Counted from the stretch's first letter, positions 52,435 to 61,633 are shown. The stretch: DNA of 64,000 nt from Rubrobacter indicoceani (GCF_003568865.1 NZ_CP031115.1:2666001-2730000); one strand, 5' to 3'. The notes: generated by a model from the sequence alone, not told the origin. A program made the numbers and translations.

Positions 52435-53268
52435 CTAGCCGTTTGTCCGGCGACGCTGAAGGGTCGCCTGCAGGCGCCGGGCTTGCTCGTGATCGCGCAC
52501 GGCATCCCAGAGCTTTCCGTCCGGAACGGTTACGTGCCAGCGTTCGGTCTTGTAACCGTAGCTGCGTTTGAGCATCCTGACGGACTCGCCGGTGAAGTAG
52601 AGCGCGTACAGCAGCTTTAGGTGCTCGCCGGTCTTGCGCGGCAGAACCCCGATCCGACCCTCCGTCCACCAGGAGATCTCCGGCGACCGCTCGTCCGGGG
52701 TCAGGATCAGATCCATCTCCCACTCGACGCGCAGGGCGTCCATTTCAAACGTTCCCGGGAGCGCGCTCAGAGGACCGAGCGCAAAGGAATCGTTCCGCCG
52801 GAACCCGAAGAGTTCCTCAAAGAGCCTGCCGCGCTTTCCGCCTTGCGGCATCCGCTCGTAGCGGGCACGAAGGGCAAGAAGCTGCTCGTCCGAGTAGGTA
52901 ACGAGCCCGTCGCGGGTCGGGCGTCGCGGGTCGTGGCCGCCGCTCCTGAGTATCCCGGCGAAAGAGCGGTACGAGCGCAGGCTCCTCGCCAGCCAGAGCA
53001 CGAAGCCCCCGACGGCGATGGCCGCGCTAGCGAAGAAGGTCAGGTAGAACAACTCGTCCGGCGGGGTAACGCCCTGTCCCGCAACCGACCGCTCCCCGAA
53101 GACGTTGTAGAAAAGGATAATGGACGTTATGGCGGCGACAAAGATAACAAAGCCCAGCACCGAGAACGCAAAGACCCTCTTCAGGGGCGAGCCGCACGAT
53201 GCAGCAAGACCCTCCCAGGCGATGCGCTGTTCGTCGAGTTCGAAAGTCTTGTCGCGCAGGCTCTCCAT
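52435..53268 (-). CDS. Hypothetical protein with two membrane helices
   Basis: 277 residues. A cytoplasmic N-terminus, two helices (about 32-54 and 75-94), then a soluble C-terminal domain of about 180 residues containing RRNDSFALGPLSALPG and WWTEGRIGVLPRKTGEHLK. The pattern of aromatic and basic residues suggests a folded domain, but I do not recognise it. ATG 53268 has a weak A/G-rich upstream site. Divergent from the LCP gene. Confidence 0.6.
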   Translation of the reverse strand: MESLRDKTFELDEQRIAWEGLAASCGSPLKRVFAFSVLGFVIFVAAITSIILFYNVFGERSVAGQGVTPPDELFYLTFFASAAIAVGGFVLWLARSLRSYRSFAGILRSGGHDPRRPTRDGLVTYSDEQLLALRARYERMPQGGKRGRLFEELFGFRRNDSFALGPLSALPGTFEMDALRVEWEMDLILTPDERSPEISWWTEGRIGVLPRKTGEHLKLLYALYFTGESVRMLKRSYGYKTERWHVTVPDGKLWDAVRDHEQARRLQATLQRRRTNG

Positions 53269-53385
53269 AGAAGCAACAGTATACTAGGACGCTCGGGGGT
53301 TTTGGGTTCGGGATCACGCCCGCGCGCCTGTCTTTACCCCGACAGGCCCGGGGAAACCGGCCCCGGCTGTGTTAAAAGTCCCCGT

Positions 53386-54240
53386 ATGAAAGTCTACCGT
53401 GCCGGACAACTGGACCGGAAGGAGCGGGGTTCTTCGGGCAGGCCGCGCCGGGGCGGAGGAATCGGCCTGCGACGGGCGCTGTTCGCGGCGGGGCTGGTCT
53501 TCCTTGTCCTGCTCCTCGTTCTGGCCTGGCCGTTCGGTTCTCAGAGGGTCGTCCTGCTCGGCTCCGACGCCCGCGCCGAAGAGGCATCGAGGGCGGATAC
53601 GATAGTCGTTGCGAAAGGCGGCGGGGGCATGCTCGCCGTCCCGAGAGACACCCTCGTGGAGATCCCCGAAGTCGGGGAGGACAAGGTAAACGCCGCCTTT
53701 GCAACCGGCGGACCAGAACTCACCGTGGAGACCGTCGAGGGCCTGACCGACCGTCGCATAAACAACTACATCGTTATAGATTTCGGCGGCGTCGAGGAGA
53801 TAGTGGACGCCATAGGCGGCGTAACCCTCACCGTCGAGGAACCGATAGAACTCTCGGACGATGAAGGCCCCATCTCCATACCCACCGGTGAACAGGCTCT
53901 GGACGGACGCGAAGCCCTCGCTTTCGTGCGCTACCGGGGGACCCCGACCGCCGATATCGGGCGCATAGGCCGCCAGCAGCAGTTCCTTCAGGCGCTCGCC
54001 GGTGAAGCGGCGTCACCGACAAAGCTGCCGCGCCTCCCCGCGACCGCCCTCGCCGTCTGGCGCAACATAGACACGAACATGAACCCCGTGCAAACGGGCT
54101 TCTTCGCCGGACGCGTCGGGCTGCAGGGCATCGGAGAGGTCGCCATCTACCCCGGGGTCCCGCAGTACATAGACGGCATCTCGTACTGGGTGCCGGACGA
54201 GAACGCCGGGCCGCAGGCGGTCGAGGAGACCATCGGGTAG
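53386..54240 (+). CDS. LytR-CpsA-Psr (LCP) family cell-wall ligase
   Basis: 284 residues from ATG 53386. Short basic tail, one membrane anchor (ALFAAGLVFLVLLLVLAW), then an LCP domain starting VVLLGSDARAEEASRADTIVV, with VPRDTLVEIP and KVNAAFATGG (normally KIN.A...GG), GLTDRRINNYIVIDFGGVEEIVDAIGGV, ALAFVRYR and IGRIGRQQQFL. The Asp and Arg residues that bind the polyprenyl pyrophosphate are present. LCP proteins transfer glycopolymers from lipid carriers to peptidoglycan. Short for the family, with no C-terminal LytR_C domain. Confidence 0.88.
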   Translation: MKVYRAGQLDRKERGSSGRPRRGGGIGLRRALFAAGLVFLVLLLVLAWPFGSQRVVLLGSDARAEEASRADTIVVAKGGGGMLAVPRDTLVEIPEVGEDKVNAAFATGGPELTVETVEGLTDRRINNYIVIDFGGVEEIVDAIGGVTLTVEEPIELSDDEGPISIPTGEQALDGREALAFVRYRGTPTADIGRIGRQQQFLQALAGEAASPTKLPRLPATALAVWRNIDTNMNPVQTGFFAGRVGLQGIGEVAIYPGVPQYIDGISYWVPDENAGPQAVEETIG

Positions 54241-54265
54241 GGCGATTCAGGAGGCCACCCGCTGC

Positions 54266-54943
54266 TCAGGCGGCATCGGCTTCTTTTTCGGCGAGTCTTT
54301 TCTGTTCTTCGATCATTCTTCCAAGCCAGGTCGAACCTTCGGGTCGACTCTCCTCAAGGGCTTTCCCAGCGTTGACGTACCAGTTGACGGCCTCGCGGTG
54401 CTGGCCGAGGCGGCGGCTGAGTTCTCCGATCAGGTACGTCGTTACGGAGACGTTTCGGCCGGAGAGGTCGTCTTCGTCCAGAGCGCGGATAAAGTGTCTT
54501 ATGGCGCGGGTCTGGAACGCGCTCTCGAAGGGCTTTTCGTTTTCCTTGCGGCAGACCCACGAGCCGCGCAGACAGAGTTCCCCGAGTTCTCTTGCCGGGA
54601 GGTTGCGCCCCTTGCCGCTCACCTCGGCGGCGTGAAACGGCAGCCAGGACGGGTCGCTCGTACGGAAGACCTTGAGAAGGCCGTCGGCGGCGATGCGCTC
54701 CTCGATGTCGTGTCGCGTGGTCGGGAGAAGGGAGATGTCGCGGAAGCTCTCGCGGGCGGCGAAGAGACACTCGGGGCAGACCGTGATCTCGGACCGCATC
54801 CGACGCGCGCCGTCGGCGGCCCGGCCCCGAAAGCGCGGGCAGAGGTCGGGTTCCCTGCCGACCGTAACGCCTAGCCGCACCACGCTAGCGGTAAAGAGGT
54901 GGCCGCAGACCGGGCATGAAACCGGATATCTCTGCCTGCCCAT
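54266..54943 (-). CDS. DUF2225 protein
   Basis: 225 residues from ATG 54943 (GGAGGACGTG upstream). Two zinc-ribbon-type knuckles open the protein: YPVSCPVCGHLFTASVV and ITVCPECLFAARE, the DUF2225 pattern. Then comes a helical, TPR-like region (RALDEDDLSGRNVSVTTYLIGELSRRLGQ, HREAVNWYVNAGKAL). Typical DUF2225 proteins are about this size and are soluble; function unknown, possibly protein-protein contacts. Divergent from the small gene at 55034. Confidence 0.75.
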   Translation of the reverse strand: MGRQRYPVSCPVCGHLFTASVVRLGVTVGREPDLCPRFRGRAADGARRMRSEITVCPECLFAARESFRDISLLPTTRHDIEERIAADGLLKVFRTSDPSWLPFHAAEVSGKGRNLPARELGELCLRGSWVCRKENEKPFESAFQTRAIRHFIRALDEDDLSGRNVSVTTYLIGELSRRLGQHREAVNWYVNAGKALEESRPEGSTWLGRMIEEQKRLAEKEADAA

Positions 54944-54996
54944 CACGTCCTCCAGAAGCAAAACTGCGCAATATCCTTCGAGTCTAACACGCCTGT

Positions 54997-55026
54997 TTGC
55001 GGCCCCGGAGGGGGGTTCTATATACT
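54997..55026 (+). promoter_or_regulatory. Promoter of a probably leaderless small gene
   Basis: TTGCGG (54997-55002), an 18-base spacer, TATACT (55021-55026). Transcription would begin about 7 bases later, at the GTG (55034) that opens the next ORF, so the mRNA would have no leader. Leaderless GTG genes are common in actinobacteria. Confidence 0.5.
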
Positions 55027-55033
55027 TTTCGGC

Positions 55034-55240
55034 GTGGACGATGGAGCAGCAGCCAGAACCGAGGCGGAGGTCGCGCTGGAGTTGATGCGGGTTGTTCTGG
55101 ATCAGGCCGGGAGCCGACGGCTCTCCCCGACGCGAACGCTCGCGCTGTATCACCTGTGCCGCGAGGCCGTCGCTTATCAGCCGGGCGACTCGGCCAGCGC
55201 GGAGTACCTCGAGGAGCGACTGAGAGATCTGCTCCAGTAA
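55034..55240 (+). CDS. Small helical protein of unknown function
   Basis: 68 residues: MDDGAAARTEAEVALELMR, then helices with LYHLCREAVAYQPG and SAEYLEERLRDLLQ. Charged and amphipathic, no signal or membrane segment; one Cys. No ribosome binding site, but a good promoter puts the transcription start at or next to the GTG. A terminator-like hairpin follows directly. The amino-acid make-up is protein-like, so it is probably real. Confidence 0.6.
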   Translation: MDDGAAARTEAEVALELMRVVLDQAGSRRLSPTRTLALYHLCREAVAYQPGDSASAEYLEERLRDLLQ

Positions 55241-55243
55241 ACC

Positions 55244-55275
55244 GATTCGGGGGATTGCTTTGCCGGCCCCGAATC
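55244..55275 (+). terminator. Terminator-like hairpin between the small gene and the ABC operon
   Basis: Perfect 9-base-pair stem GATTCGGGG (55244-55252) / CCCCGAATC (55267-55275) with a 14-base loop, then AATATTATT. It begins four bases after the stop codon of the small gene. T content downstream is moderate. Confidence 0.6.
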
Positions 55276-55381
55276 AATATTATTCCGGGCTAGTGAACAC
55301 CGTCGGTGGTGGGTCAAGCCGTGGTCCGGTCGCCGGGGCATCGAACAGGGACCGGAATCTATTTCTAGCTCGGGAGGTTTT

Positions 55382-56461
55382 ATGAAGAGGTTGGGCGTAG
55401 CGTTTTCTCTGGCGGCGGCTGTTACGCTTGCGGCCGGTTGCGGCGGCGGTTCGGGCGGCTCGGGCGGTGGCTCCGGCGGCGAGGATACGGGGGGTGGTTC
55501 CGGCGGCTCCGACGCACAGCAGGCGGCCATCGTCCTCGATGTCGGCGGTCTTGGAGACCAGAGCTTCAACGACTCGGCCTTCGCCGGACTTCAACGGGCA
55601 AACGAGGAGTTCGGGACGGGCGAAGAGTACCTTGAATCCGGCGGCGAGACCGACTACGTAAACAACCTCGTTCAGTTCTCCGACAACCAGTTCAGCCCCG
55701 TCTTCGCGGTCGGCTTCCTGATGACCGATGCGGTAACGCAGACCGCGCCGCAGTATCCCGAGACAAACTACGCGATCGTAGACTCCGTCGTGGAGGGCCA
55801 GCCGAACGTTGCCAGCCTCGTTTTCCGCGAGCAGGAGGGCAGCTACCTCGCCGGGGTCGCGGCGGGGCTGATGACCCAGGAGGACACCGAGTACACGACG
55901 GGCGACGAGCAGGTCGTCGGGTTCCTCGGCGGTCAGGAGTCGCCGCTTATCCAGAAGTTCGAGGCCGGATACACCGCCGGCGTCGAGGCTGTCTGCCCCG
56001 ACTGCGAGGTTCTTGTCCAGTACGCCGGAACGACACCGGAGGCGTTCAACGACCCGGCGCGCGGCTCGGAGATATCCCGCCAGCAGAACAGCCAGGGCGC
56101 GGACATCATCTACCACGCCTCGGGCGCGACGGGCGCCGGGCTCTTCGACGTGGCCTCGGAGGAGAGCTTCTTCGCCATCGGGGTCGACTCAGACCAGGCC
56201 GCGCTCGTGCCGGACGCCCCGATCCTCACGAGCGTCGTCAAGCGCGTGGACAACGCCGTCTACAACACCATCGAGCAGGCCAACAACGGCGAGTTCCCCG
56301 GTGGCGAGATAGTCGAGTTCGGCCTCGAAGACGGCGGCCTCTCGCTCGCGCCCTTCGGCGAGTTCGACGAGCTCGTGCCGCAGGAAGTGAAGGACGAGAT
56401 AGAAGAAGCGGAGCAGGGCATCATAGACGGGGATATAGAAGTCCCCGACGCGCCGCAGTAA
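55382..56461 (+). CDS. BMP-family lipoprotein, substrate-binding protein of an ABC importer
   Basis: 359 residues. GGAGG lies four bases before the ATG. Lipoprotein signal with lipobox LAAGC (Cys20), a long Gly/Ser linker, then the BMP/PnrA fold: IVLDVGGLGDQSFNDSAFAGL, PVFAVGFLMTDAV, VVGFLGGQESPLIQKFEAGYTAG, IIYHASGATGAGLF and FAIGVDSDQAAL. BMP proteins bind nucleosides or related sugars; the aromatic and Asp residues of the pocket (DQSFND, GVDSDQ) fit. First gene of a four-gene importer operon. Confidence 0.93.
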   Translation: MKRLGVAFSLAAAVTLAAGCGGGSGGSGGGSGGEDTGGGSGGSDAQQAAIVLDVGGLGDQSFNDSAFAGLQRANEEFGTGEEYLESGGETDYVNNLVQFSDNQFSPVFAVGFLMTDAVTQTAPQYPETNYAIVDSVVEGQPNVASLVFREQEGSYLAGVAAGLMTQEDTEYTTGDEQVVGFLGGQESPLIQKFEAGYTAGVEAVCPDCEVLVQYAGTTPEAFNDPARGSEISRQQNSQGADIIYHASGATGAGLFDVASEESFFAIGVDSDQAALVPDAPILTSVVKRVDNAVYNTIEQANNGEFPGGEIVEFGLEDGGLSLAPFGEFDELVPQEVKDEIEEAEQGIIDGDIEVPDAPQ

Positions 56462-56476
56462 CCGGGACTCTCTGAC

Positions 56477-58036
56477 TTGACGGAGAGACCGGGCGCGGGA
56501 CGGAGCGGGGTCGCAAACGCGGCCCCGCCCGTCCTTGAGATGCGAGACGTTACCAAGACCTTCGGCAGCGTGCGAGCCAACGACGGGGTCTCGCTCTCGC
56601 TCGGCAAGGGTCGGATCCTGGGCCTCCTCGGGGAGAACGGGGCGGGCAAATCCACCCTGATGAAGATCCTCTACGGTCTCTACACCCCGGACTCCGGCTC
56701 CATCTTTATTGACGGCGAGGAAGTCCGCATCAAAGACCCGAAGGACGCCGTCTCTCGCGGGGTCGGGATGGTCCACCAGCACTTTACCCTGATCCCCCGC
56801 CTCACCGTCGCTGAGAACATCGTTCTCGGCGCGGAGCCGAAGAAGGGCGGACGCCTCGACATGAAGAAGGCGTTCTCGGACACCGAGGCGCTCTGCGAGA
56901 AGTACGGTCTGCGCGTGGACCCGGGGGCGCGGGTCTCGGACCTCTCGGTCGGGGTGCAGCAGAGGGTCGAGATCCTGAAAGCTCTGTACCGCAACGCGCG
57001 CATCCTCGTTCTCGACGAGCCGACCGCCGTGCTGACGCCGCAGGAGACCGGCGACCTCTTCACCGTGCTGAAGGAGCTTGTCGGGGACGGCCTCTCCATC
57101 ATCCTTATAACGCACAAGCTCGACGAGCTGCTCGGCGTCTCGGATGAGATCACGATCATCCGCGACGGCAGGGTGGTCGAGACGGTCGAGGCCGCCACCA
57201 CGACCGAGAGAGACCTCGCCAGGCTCATGGTCGGGCGCGAGGTGCTTCTGCGCGTCGAGAAGAAGCCGGTGGCTGCCGGAGACGTGCGGCTCGCCGCCCG
57301 CGACCTTGTCGTGAAGGGCGTAACGGGCGCGGAGGCGGTGCGCGGCGTGAACCTCGAAGTGCGGGCCGGGGAGATACTCGGCATCGCCGGCGTTGACGGC
57401 AACGGCCAGACGGAGCTTGCCGAAGCCCTCGCCGGGACGCGCCCGGCGGAGTCCGGCACGGTCCTGCTCGACGGCGAGGACGTAACGAAGCTGGGCTCGG
57501 ACAGGCGGCGCAGGCGCGGCCTCGCCTACGTCCCGGAGGACCGGGGGAGCAAGGGTCTCGTGCAGGACTTCTCCCTCGCCGAGAACAACGCCCTCAAGAC
57601 TTATCAGGAGGCTCCGTTCTCCTCGCGGTTCGGCTGGATCTTCCCCGGGGTCATGCGCCGGAAGGCCGAGGAGAACCTCAAGGCCTACGACGTTCGTCCG
57701 CCGGACCCGGACGCCCGGGCGGGCGCGCTCTCGGGCGGAAACCAGCAGAAGGCGATCCTGGCGCGGGAGCTCTCCGGCGACCCGAACGTAGTCATCGCCT
57801 CCCAGCCGACGCGCGGCGTCGACGTCGGGGCGATAGAGTTTATCCACGCACAGCTCCTCAAACAGCGCGAGGCGGGCAAGGCCATCCTGCTCATAAGCCT
57901 CGAACTGGAAGAAGTGCGGTCGCTCTCCGACAGGATCATCGTCCTCTACGAAGGCCGTATCTCCGGCGAGGTCGGGCCGGAGGCGACCGACGAAAGGCTC
58001 GGCCTGCTCATGGCCGGACGCGGAGCCGGAACGTGA
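56477..58036 (+). CDS. ABC importer ATPase with two nucleotide-binding domains (nucleoside/sugar type)
   Basis: 519 residues from TTG 56477 (weak upstream site; an ATG at residue 22 is an alternative). Domain 1: GENGAGKSTLMK, LSVGVQQRVEILKAL, LVLDEPTAVLTP. Domain 2 has the degenerate Walker A GVDGNGQTEL usual for this family, then LSGGNQQKAILARELSG and SQPTRGVDVGA. It energises import of the BMP ligand. Its stop overlaps the first permease start. Confidence 0.93.
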   Translation: MTERPGAGRSGVANAAPPVLEMRDVTKTFGSVRANDGVSLSLGKGRILGLLGENGAGKSTLMKILYGLYTPDSGSIFIDGEEVRIKDPKDAVSRGVGMVHQHFTLIPRLTVAENIVLGAEPKKGGRLDMKKAFSDTEALCEKYGLRVDPGARVSDLSVGVQQRVEILKALYRNARILVLDEPTAVLTPQETGDLFTVLKELVGDGLSIILITHKLDELLGVSDEITIIRDGRVVETVEAATTTERDLARLMVGREVLLRVEKKPVAAGDVRLAARDLVVKGVTGAEAVRGVNLEVRAGEILGIAGVDGNGQTELAEALAGTRPAESGTVLLDGEDVTKLGSDRRRRRGLAYVPEDRGSKGLVQDFSLAENNALKTYQEAPFSSRFGWIFPGVMRRKAEENLKAYDVRPPDPDARAGALSGGNQQKAILARELSGDPNVVIASQPTRGVDVGAIEFIHAQLLKQREAGKAILLISLELEEVRSLSDRIIVLYEGRISGEVGPEATDERLGLLMAGRGAGT

Positions 58037-59109
58037 GCAGGTTCCTCCGCGATGCGGCGGGCGCGCTCGTCTTTCCGGTGATCGCGATCTTCCTCGCCTT
58101 CGTTATCGGGGCGGTGCTCGTCCTGATAAGCGGCAACAACCCCATCGTGGCGTACCTCGCGCTCCTCGAAGGCGCGGTCGGCTCTCCCGTCGCGCTCGGA
58201 CGGACGCTCCTGAACGCGACGCCGCTGATCTTCACGGGTCTTGCGGTCGCGGTGGCGTTCCGGGCCGGGCTGTTCAACATCGGGGGCGAAGGTCAGGTCT
58301 ACATCGGAGCGATAACGGCGGCCATCGTAGCCGTCTACCTCACCGCGCTCGGCCCGGTCGGGATACCGCTGGTGCTGCTGGCGTGCCTTGCGACGGGCTT
58401 TATGTGGGGCGCTATCCCGGGCTTTCTGAAGGCGCGGTTCGGGGCGCACGAGGTTATCACGACGATCATGCTCAACTTTATCGCTATCAACCTCGCAACC
58501 TACCTCGCGCTCGGGCCGTTCCGCTCCGAGGAGATAGTCCCCGGAACCCGGACCATCGAGACCTTTATGCGCCTGCCACTCGTCGGCTTCGGCCTGAGCC
58601 GGGTTCACTACGGCCTCTTCGTCGGGCTTCTAGCGGCGCTCACGGTGTACCTGCTCCTCTGGCGCACGAAGCTCGGCTTCCGTATCCGGGCGGTCGGCCT
58701 CTCCCCCGGCGCGGCGAGCTACGCCGGAATGGGCATCGGACGGAACACCGTTCTCGCGCTTGCGATAGGCGGGGCGATGGCCGGGCTCGGCGGCGGCGCG
58801 GAGGTTCTCGGGGTGTACGGAAAGGTTTCGATACCGTTTGTGGCGAACCTCGGGTTCAACGGCATCGGGGTGGCGCTGCTCGGACGGAACCACCCGGTCG
58901 GGGTGGTGCTCGGCGCGCTGCTCTTCGGGGGGCTTGCCTCAGGGGCGCAGCAGATGCAGTTCGACACCGATGTGCCGCTCGACCTCGCGGATGTGCTGCT
59001 TGCGGTGATACTGCTGCTCGTAACGGCGACGAAGCTGGTGGAGTTCATCATCGGTAAGCGAGCCCGCTCCCTGGCAACCGGGACCCGGCTCGACGAGGGG
59101 GTGAGCTAG
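58033..59109 (+). CDS. ABC importer permease 1 (BPD_transp_2 type)
   Basis: 358 residues from GTG 58033. Eight to ten helices with the family signature RAGLFNIGGEGQVYIGAI and EVITTIMLNFIAI, and the C-terminal VLGVYGKVSIPFVANLGFNGIGVALLGRNHP. Typical of YufP/NupP-type nucleoside permeases that pair with BMP proteins. Confidence 0.93.
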   Translation: MSRFLRDAAGALVFPVIAIFLAFVIGAVLVLISGNNPIVAYLALLEGAVGSPVALGRTLLNATPLIFTGLAVAVAFRAGLFNIGGEGQVYIGAITAAIVAVYLTALGPVGIPLVLLACLATGFMWGAIPGFLKARFGAHEVITTIMLNFIAINLATYLALGPFRSEEIVPGTRTIETFMRLPLVGFGLSRVHYGLFVGLLAALTVYLLLWRTKLGFRIRAVGLSPGAASYAGMGIGRNTVLALAIGGAMAGLGGGAEVLGVYGKVSIPFVANLGFNGIGVALLGRNHPVGVVLGALLFGGLASGAQQMQFDTDVPLDLADVLLAVILLLVTATKLVEFIIGKRARSLATGTRLDEGVS

Positions 59110-59112
59110 AAG

Positions 59113-60015
59113 ATGGAGGAGCTGCTCGCAAGCACCATCAGGAACGCCACACCGCTTATCTTCGCCGCGCTCGGCGGAATGTTCTCCGAGCGCGGCGGGG
59201 TCGTGAACATCGGCCTCGAAGGGTTGATGTTGATCAGCGCGTTCTTCGGGGTGGTCGGGGCGTTCTACTCCGGGAGCGCGGTCGTCGGGCTGGCGGCGGC
59301 GATGGGCGCGGGGCTGCTCTTTGCCCTGATCCACGCCGTTATGACGATCACGTTCGAGGCCGACCAGATAATCTCCGGCACCGCCATCAACCTCCTGGCC
59401 CTCGGCGGGACGGGCTTCCTGATGGTGGAGTTCTTCGGCTCGGGCGGCACGTCGCCGCGCGTTACGGGCTTCGATGCGGTGGCGATTCCGGGGCTTTCTT
59501 CCATCCCCGTCGTAGGCGGGCCGCTCTTCAACCAGAGCCTGCTCGTCTACCTGATGTACGCGCTCGTCCCGGTTACTTTCTTTCTGCTCTTCAAGACGCC
59601 TTTCGGCCTGAGGCTGCGCGGTACGGGAGAGGTCCCGGAGGCGGTGGATACCGCCGGGGTCAACGTCTTCAGGATGCGCTACTACGGCGTCGCGCTCTCG
59701 GGGCTGCTCGCCGCTTTGGGAGGGGCGTACCTCTCGATGGGTCTGCTCTCGGCGTTTACGGAGGGCATGACGAACGGTCGCGGTTTCATCGCGCTCGCCG
59801 CGCTTATCTTCGGTCGGTGGCATCCCGTCGGGGCCGCCGGAGCCGCGCTGCTCTTCGGGTTCGCTCAGGCGTTCACCTTTCAGGCCCCGCAGGACGTGAT
59901 CCCGCTCGAGTTCCTGAACATGCTCCCCTACATCCTCACCATCGTCGTCCTCGCGGGCTTCGGAGGCCGGGCCATCGCCCCGGCCGCCGTCGGCAAACCG
60001 TACCGCAAGGAGTAA
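59113..60015 (+). CDS. ABC importer permease 2 (BPD_transp_2 type)
   Basis: 300 residues, three bases after permease 1. It has the companion signature FSERGGVVNIGLEGLMLISAFF, EADQIISGTAINLLALGGTGFL, a loop with GTGEVPEAVDTAGVNV, and GRGFIALAALIFGRWHPVGAAGAALLFGFAQAF. Two different permeases and one double ATPase form the standard BMP-type nucleoside importer. Confidence 0.93.
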   Translation: MEELLASTIRNATPLIFAALGGMFSERGGVVNIGLEGLMLISAFFGVVGAFYSGSAVVGLAAAMGAGLLFALIHAVMTITFEADQIISGTAINLLALGGTGFLMVEFFGSGGTSPRVTGFDAVAIPGLSSIPVVGGPLFNQSLLVYLMYALVPVTFFLLFKTPFGLRLRGTGEVPEAVDTAGVNVFRMRYYGVALSGLLAALGGAYLSMGLLSAFTEGMTNGRGFIALAALIFGRWHPVGAAGAALLFGFAQAFTFQAPQDVIPLEFLNMLPYILTIVVLAGFGGRAIAPAAVGKPYRKE

Positions 60016-60025
60016 TGTCCGGAGT

Positions 60026-61255
60026 TTGAGGAACCCTCTTTCCAGCGTCGCGCCACAGTACTGGAAAGTCTGGTCGGCGGCGGCGGTCTCGAACCTCGGG
60101 GATGGAGTCATGCTCGTCGCCGGGCCGCTTCTGGCCGCGACCCTGACCCGCGACCCGGTGCTGGTGGCGGGGGCGGCCTTCGCCCAGCGGCTCCCCTGGC
60201 TTCTCTTTCCGCTGTTTGCAGGCGCGCTCGTGGACCGGCTCGACCGCCGGAGGGTGATGGGCTACGTGGACGCGACGAGATGCCTGCTCATAGCCGCGCT
60301 CGGCTTCGCGGTGGCCTTCGACGCCGCGACCCTGCCGGTTCTGTACGCCGTGTTCTTCTTTCTCGGGACGCTTGAGACGCTTTTCGACAACGCGGCGCAG
60401 GCGATCCTGCCCTCAGTGGTTCCCCGCCGGAACCTGGAGAAGGCCAACGGTCGGCTGTACGCCGCCGAGATCGTCGCCAACAACTTTGTCGGCCCGCCCC
60501 TCGGGGGCTTTCTCTTCACCGTTTTCGCCGCCGCGCCGTTTCTGCTGGATGCCGGCAGCTTCGCCGCCGCTGCCGCGCTTATCCTCGCCCTGCGCGGCAG
60601 CTTCAAACCGCTCAGACCGGAAGACGCGCCCCCGACGACGCTCGTCGCGGATATCCGGGAGGGTCTGGCGTGGCTCTACGGACACCGCCTCCTCCTGACG
60701 CTCGCGCTTATGCTGTGCGTGATGAACATGATGTTCGGGGCGACGGAGGCGATCCTCGTCCTTTTCGCCCAGGAGAGGCTGGGGCTTGGCGCGACGGGCT
60801 TCGGGGTGCTGCTCACCGCCGGGGCGGTCGGCGGTATTTTCGGGAGCCTCATCGCAGAAAAGGTCACCGACGTCCTCGGCGCGGGAAGAACGCTGCTTGC
60901 GTGCGTCGCCCTGAGCGCGGCCCCGCTCGTCGTGCAGGCTCTCACCACCAACGCCTACGTCTTCGGGGCTATGATCTCCATCTTCGGCGCGGCGGCGGTT
61001 ACGTGGAACGTGATAACCGTCTCCCTGCGCCAGTCCATCGCCCCGGAGGCTATCTTCGGTCGGGTGAACAGCGCGTACCGCCTCCTCGGCTGGGGCGGTA
61101 TCTCCGTCGGCGCGCTGCTCGGCGGCTTTCTGGCACGAGGCTTCGGCCTCACCGCCCCGTTCTGGGTCGCCGCCGCCGTTCTCGGCGCGATGTTCTTTAT
61201 GACCCTGCCGCTTATCACCAACGAGAAACTGGAAGAGGCCCGTAACGCCGCCTAG
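60026..61255 (+). CDS. MFS transporter, EntS-like
   Basis: 409 residues from TTG 60026 (CCGGAG upstream). Twelve helices; the N-terminus APQYWKVWSAAAVSNLGDG and the loop VDRLDRRRVMGYVDATR are typical of the MFS_3 (enterobactin-exporter-like) group. Ten bases from permease 2, so it may be the last gene of the importer operon, perhaps exporting a related compound. Its end overlaps the convergent XRE gene by four bases. Confidence 0.85.
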   Translation: MRNPLSSVAPQYWKVWSAAAVSNLGDGVMLVAGPLLAATLTRDPVLVAGAAFAQRLPWLLFPLFAGALVDRLDRRRVMGYVDATRCLLIAALGFAVAFDAATLPVLYAVFFFLGTLETLFDNAAQAILPSVVPRRNLEKANGRLYAAEIVANNFVGPPLGGFLFTVFAAAPFLLDAGSFAAAAALILALRGSFKPLRPEDAPPTTLVADIREGLAWLYGHRLLLTLALMLCVMNMMFGATEAILVLFAQERLGLGATGFGVLLTAGAVGGIFGSLIAEKVTDVLGAGRTLLACVALSAAPLVVQALTTNAYVFGAMISIFGAAAVTWNVITVSLRQSIAPEAIFGRVNSAYRLLGWGGISVGALLGGFLARGFGLTAPFWVAAAVLGAMFFMTLPLITNEKLEEARNAA

Positions 61256-61527
61256 AAGCCTATCGTTCGCCCCGTTTTCTTTTCCTTTTCCGTATCTTCA
61301 GCAGGTTTCTCGTCCGCTTCATCATCGAAGTACACGACGCCGCCCAGAAGCATCTGCGGCCTGACCTCCAGCACCTCCGCGAGCTTGCGGAGCGTACCGG
61401 GATGAGCCTTCCTCTTGCCGGTTTCGAGCTTCGAGATCGTATCCCGCGCAACCCCGCTTCTCGCCGCCAACTCCTCCTGACTCAGGATCGCCTGCTGCCG
61501 GATCCTCCGCAAATTCAACGGCTCCAA
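61252..61527 (-). CDS. XRE-family DNA-binding regulator
   Basis: 91 residues from TTG 61527 with AAGGAGAGG upstream. Helix-turn-helix residues 6-60: IRQQAILSQEELAARSGVARDTISKLETGKRKAHPGTLRKLA. After VYFDDEADE comes a charged tail ending KTGRTIGF. It is divergent from clpP across 106 bases that hold two identical 8-base repeats. Actinobacterial clpP genes are often controlled by an XRE-type activator (ClgR); this protein is shorter and that identity is not established. Confidence 0.85.
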   Translation of the reverse strand: MEPLNLRRIRQQAILSQEELAARSGVARDTISKLETGKRKAHPGTLRKLAEVLEVRPQMLLGGVVYFDDEADEKPAEDTEKEKKTGRTIGF

Positions 61528-61545
61528 CTCGCCTCTCCTTCAAAT

Positions 61546-61575
61546 CACTACATTTAACTTGCAAAAACACTACAT
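61546..61575. promoter_or_regulatory. Direct repeats CACTACAT in the xre-clpP spacer
   Basis: CACTACAT occurs at 61546-61553 and 61568-61575, 22 bases apart from start to start, i.e. two helical turns on the same DNA face. The repeats lie 19 bases upstream of the XRE start and about 60 bases upstream of clpP, inside an A/T-rich island. Likely the regulator's own binding sites. Confidence 0.5.
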
Positions 61576-61633
61576 AAACGTTACTCTCAGGGGGAAGTAT
61601 AGCGGTCGAGGGATTAAACGGGAGGTTGGGTAG

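Noticed and set aside
55430-55520. Dense GGCGGCTCSGGC repeats that resemble a short-repeat array
   Set aside because: They are codons of the Gly/Ser linker in the BMP lipoprotein, not a CRISPR or regulatory repeat.
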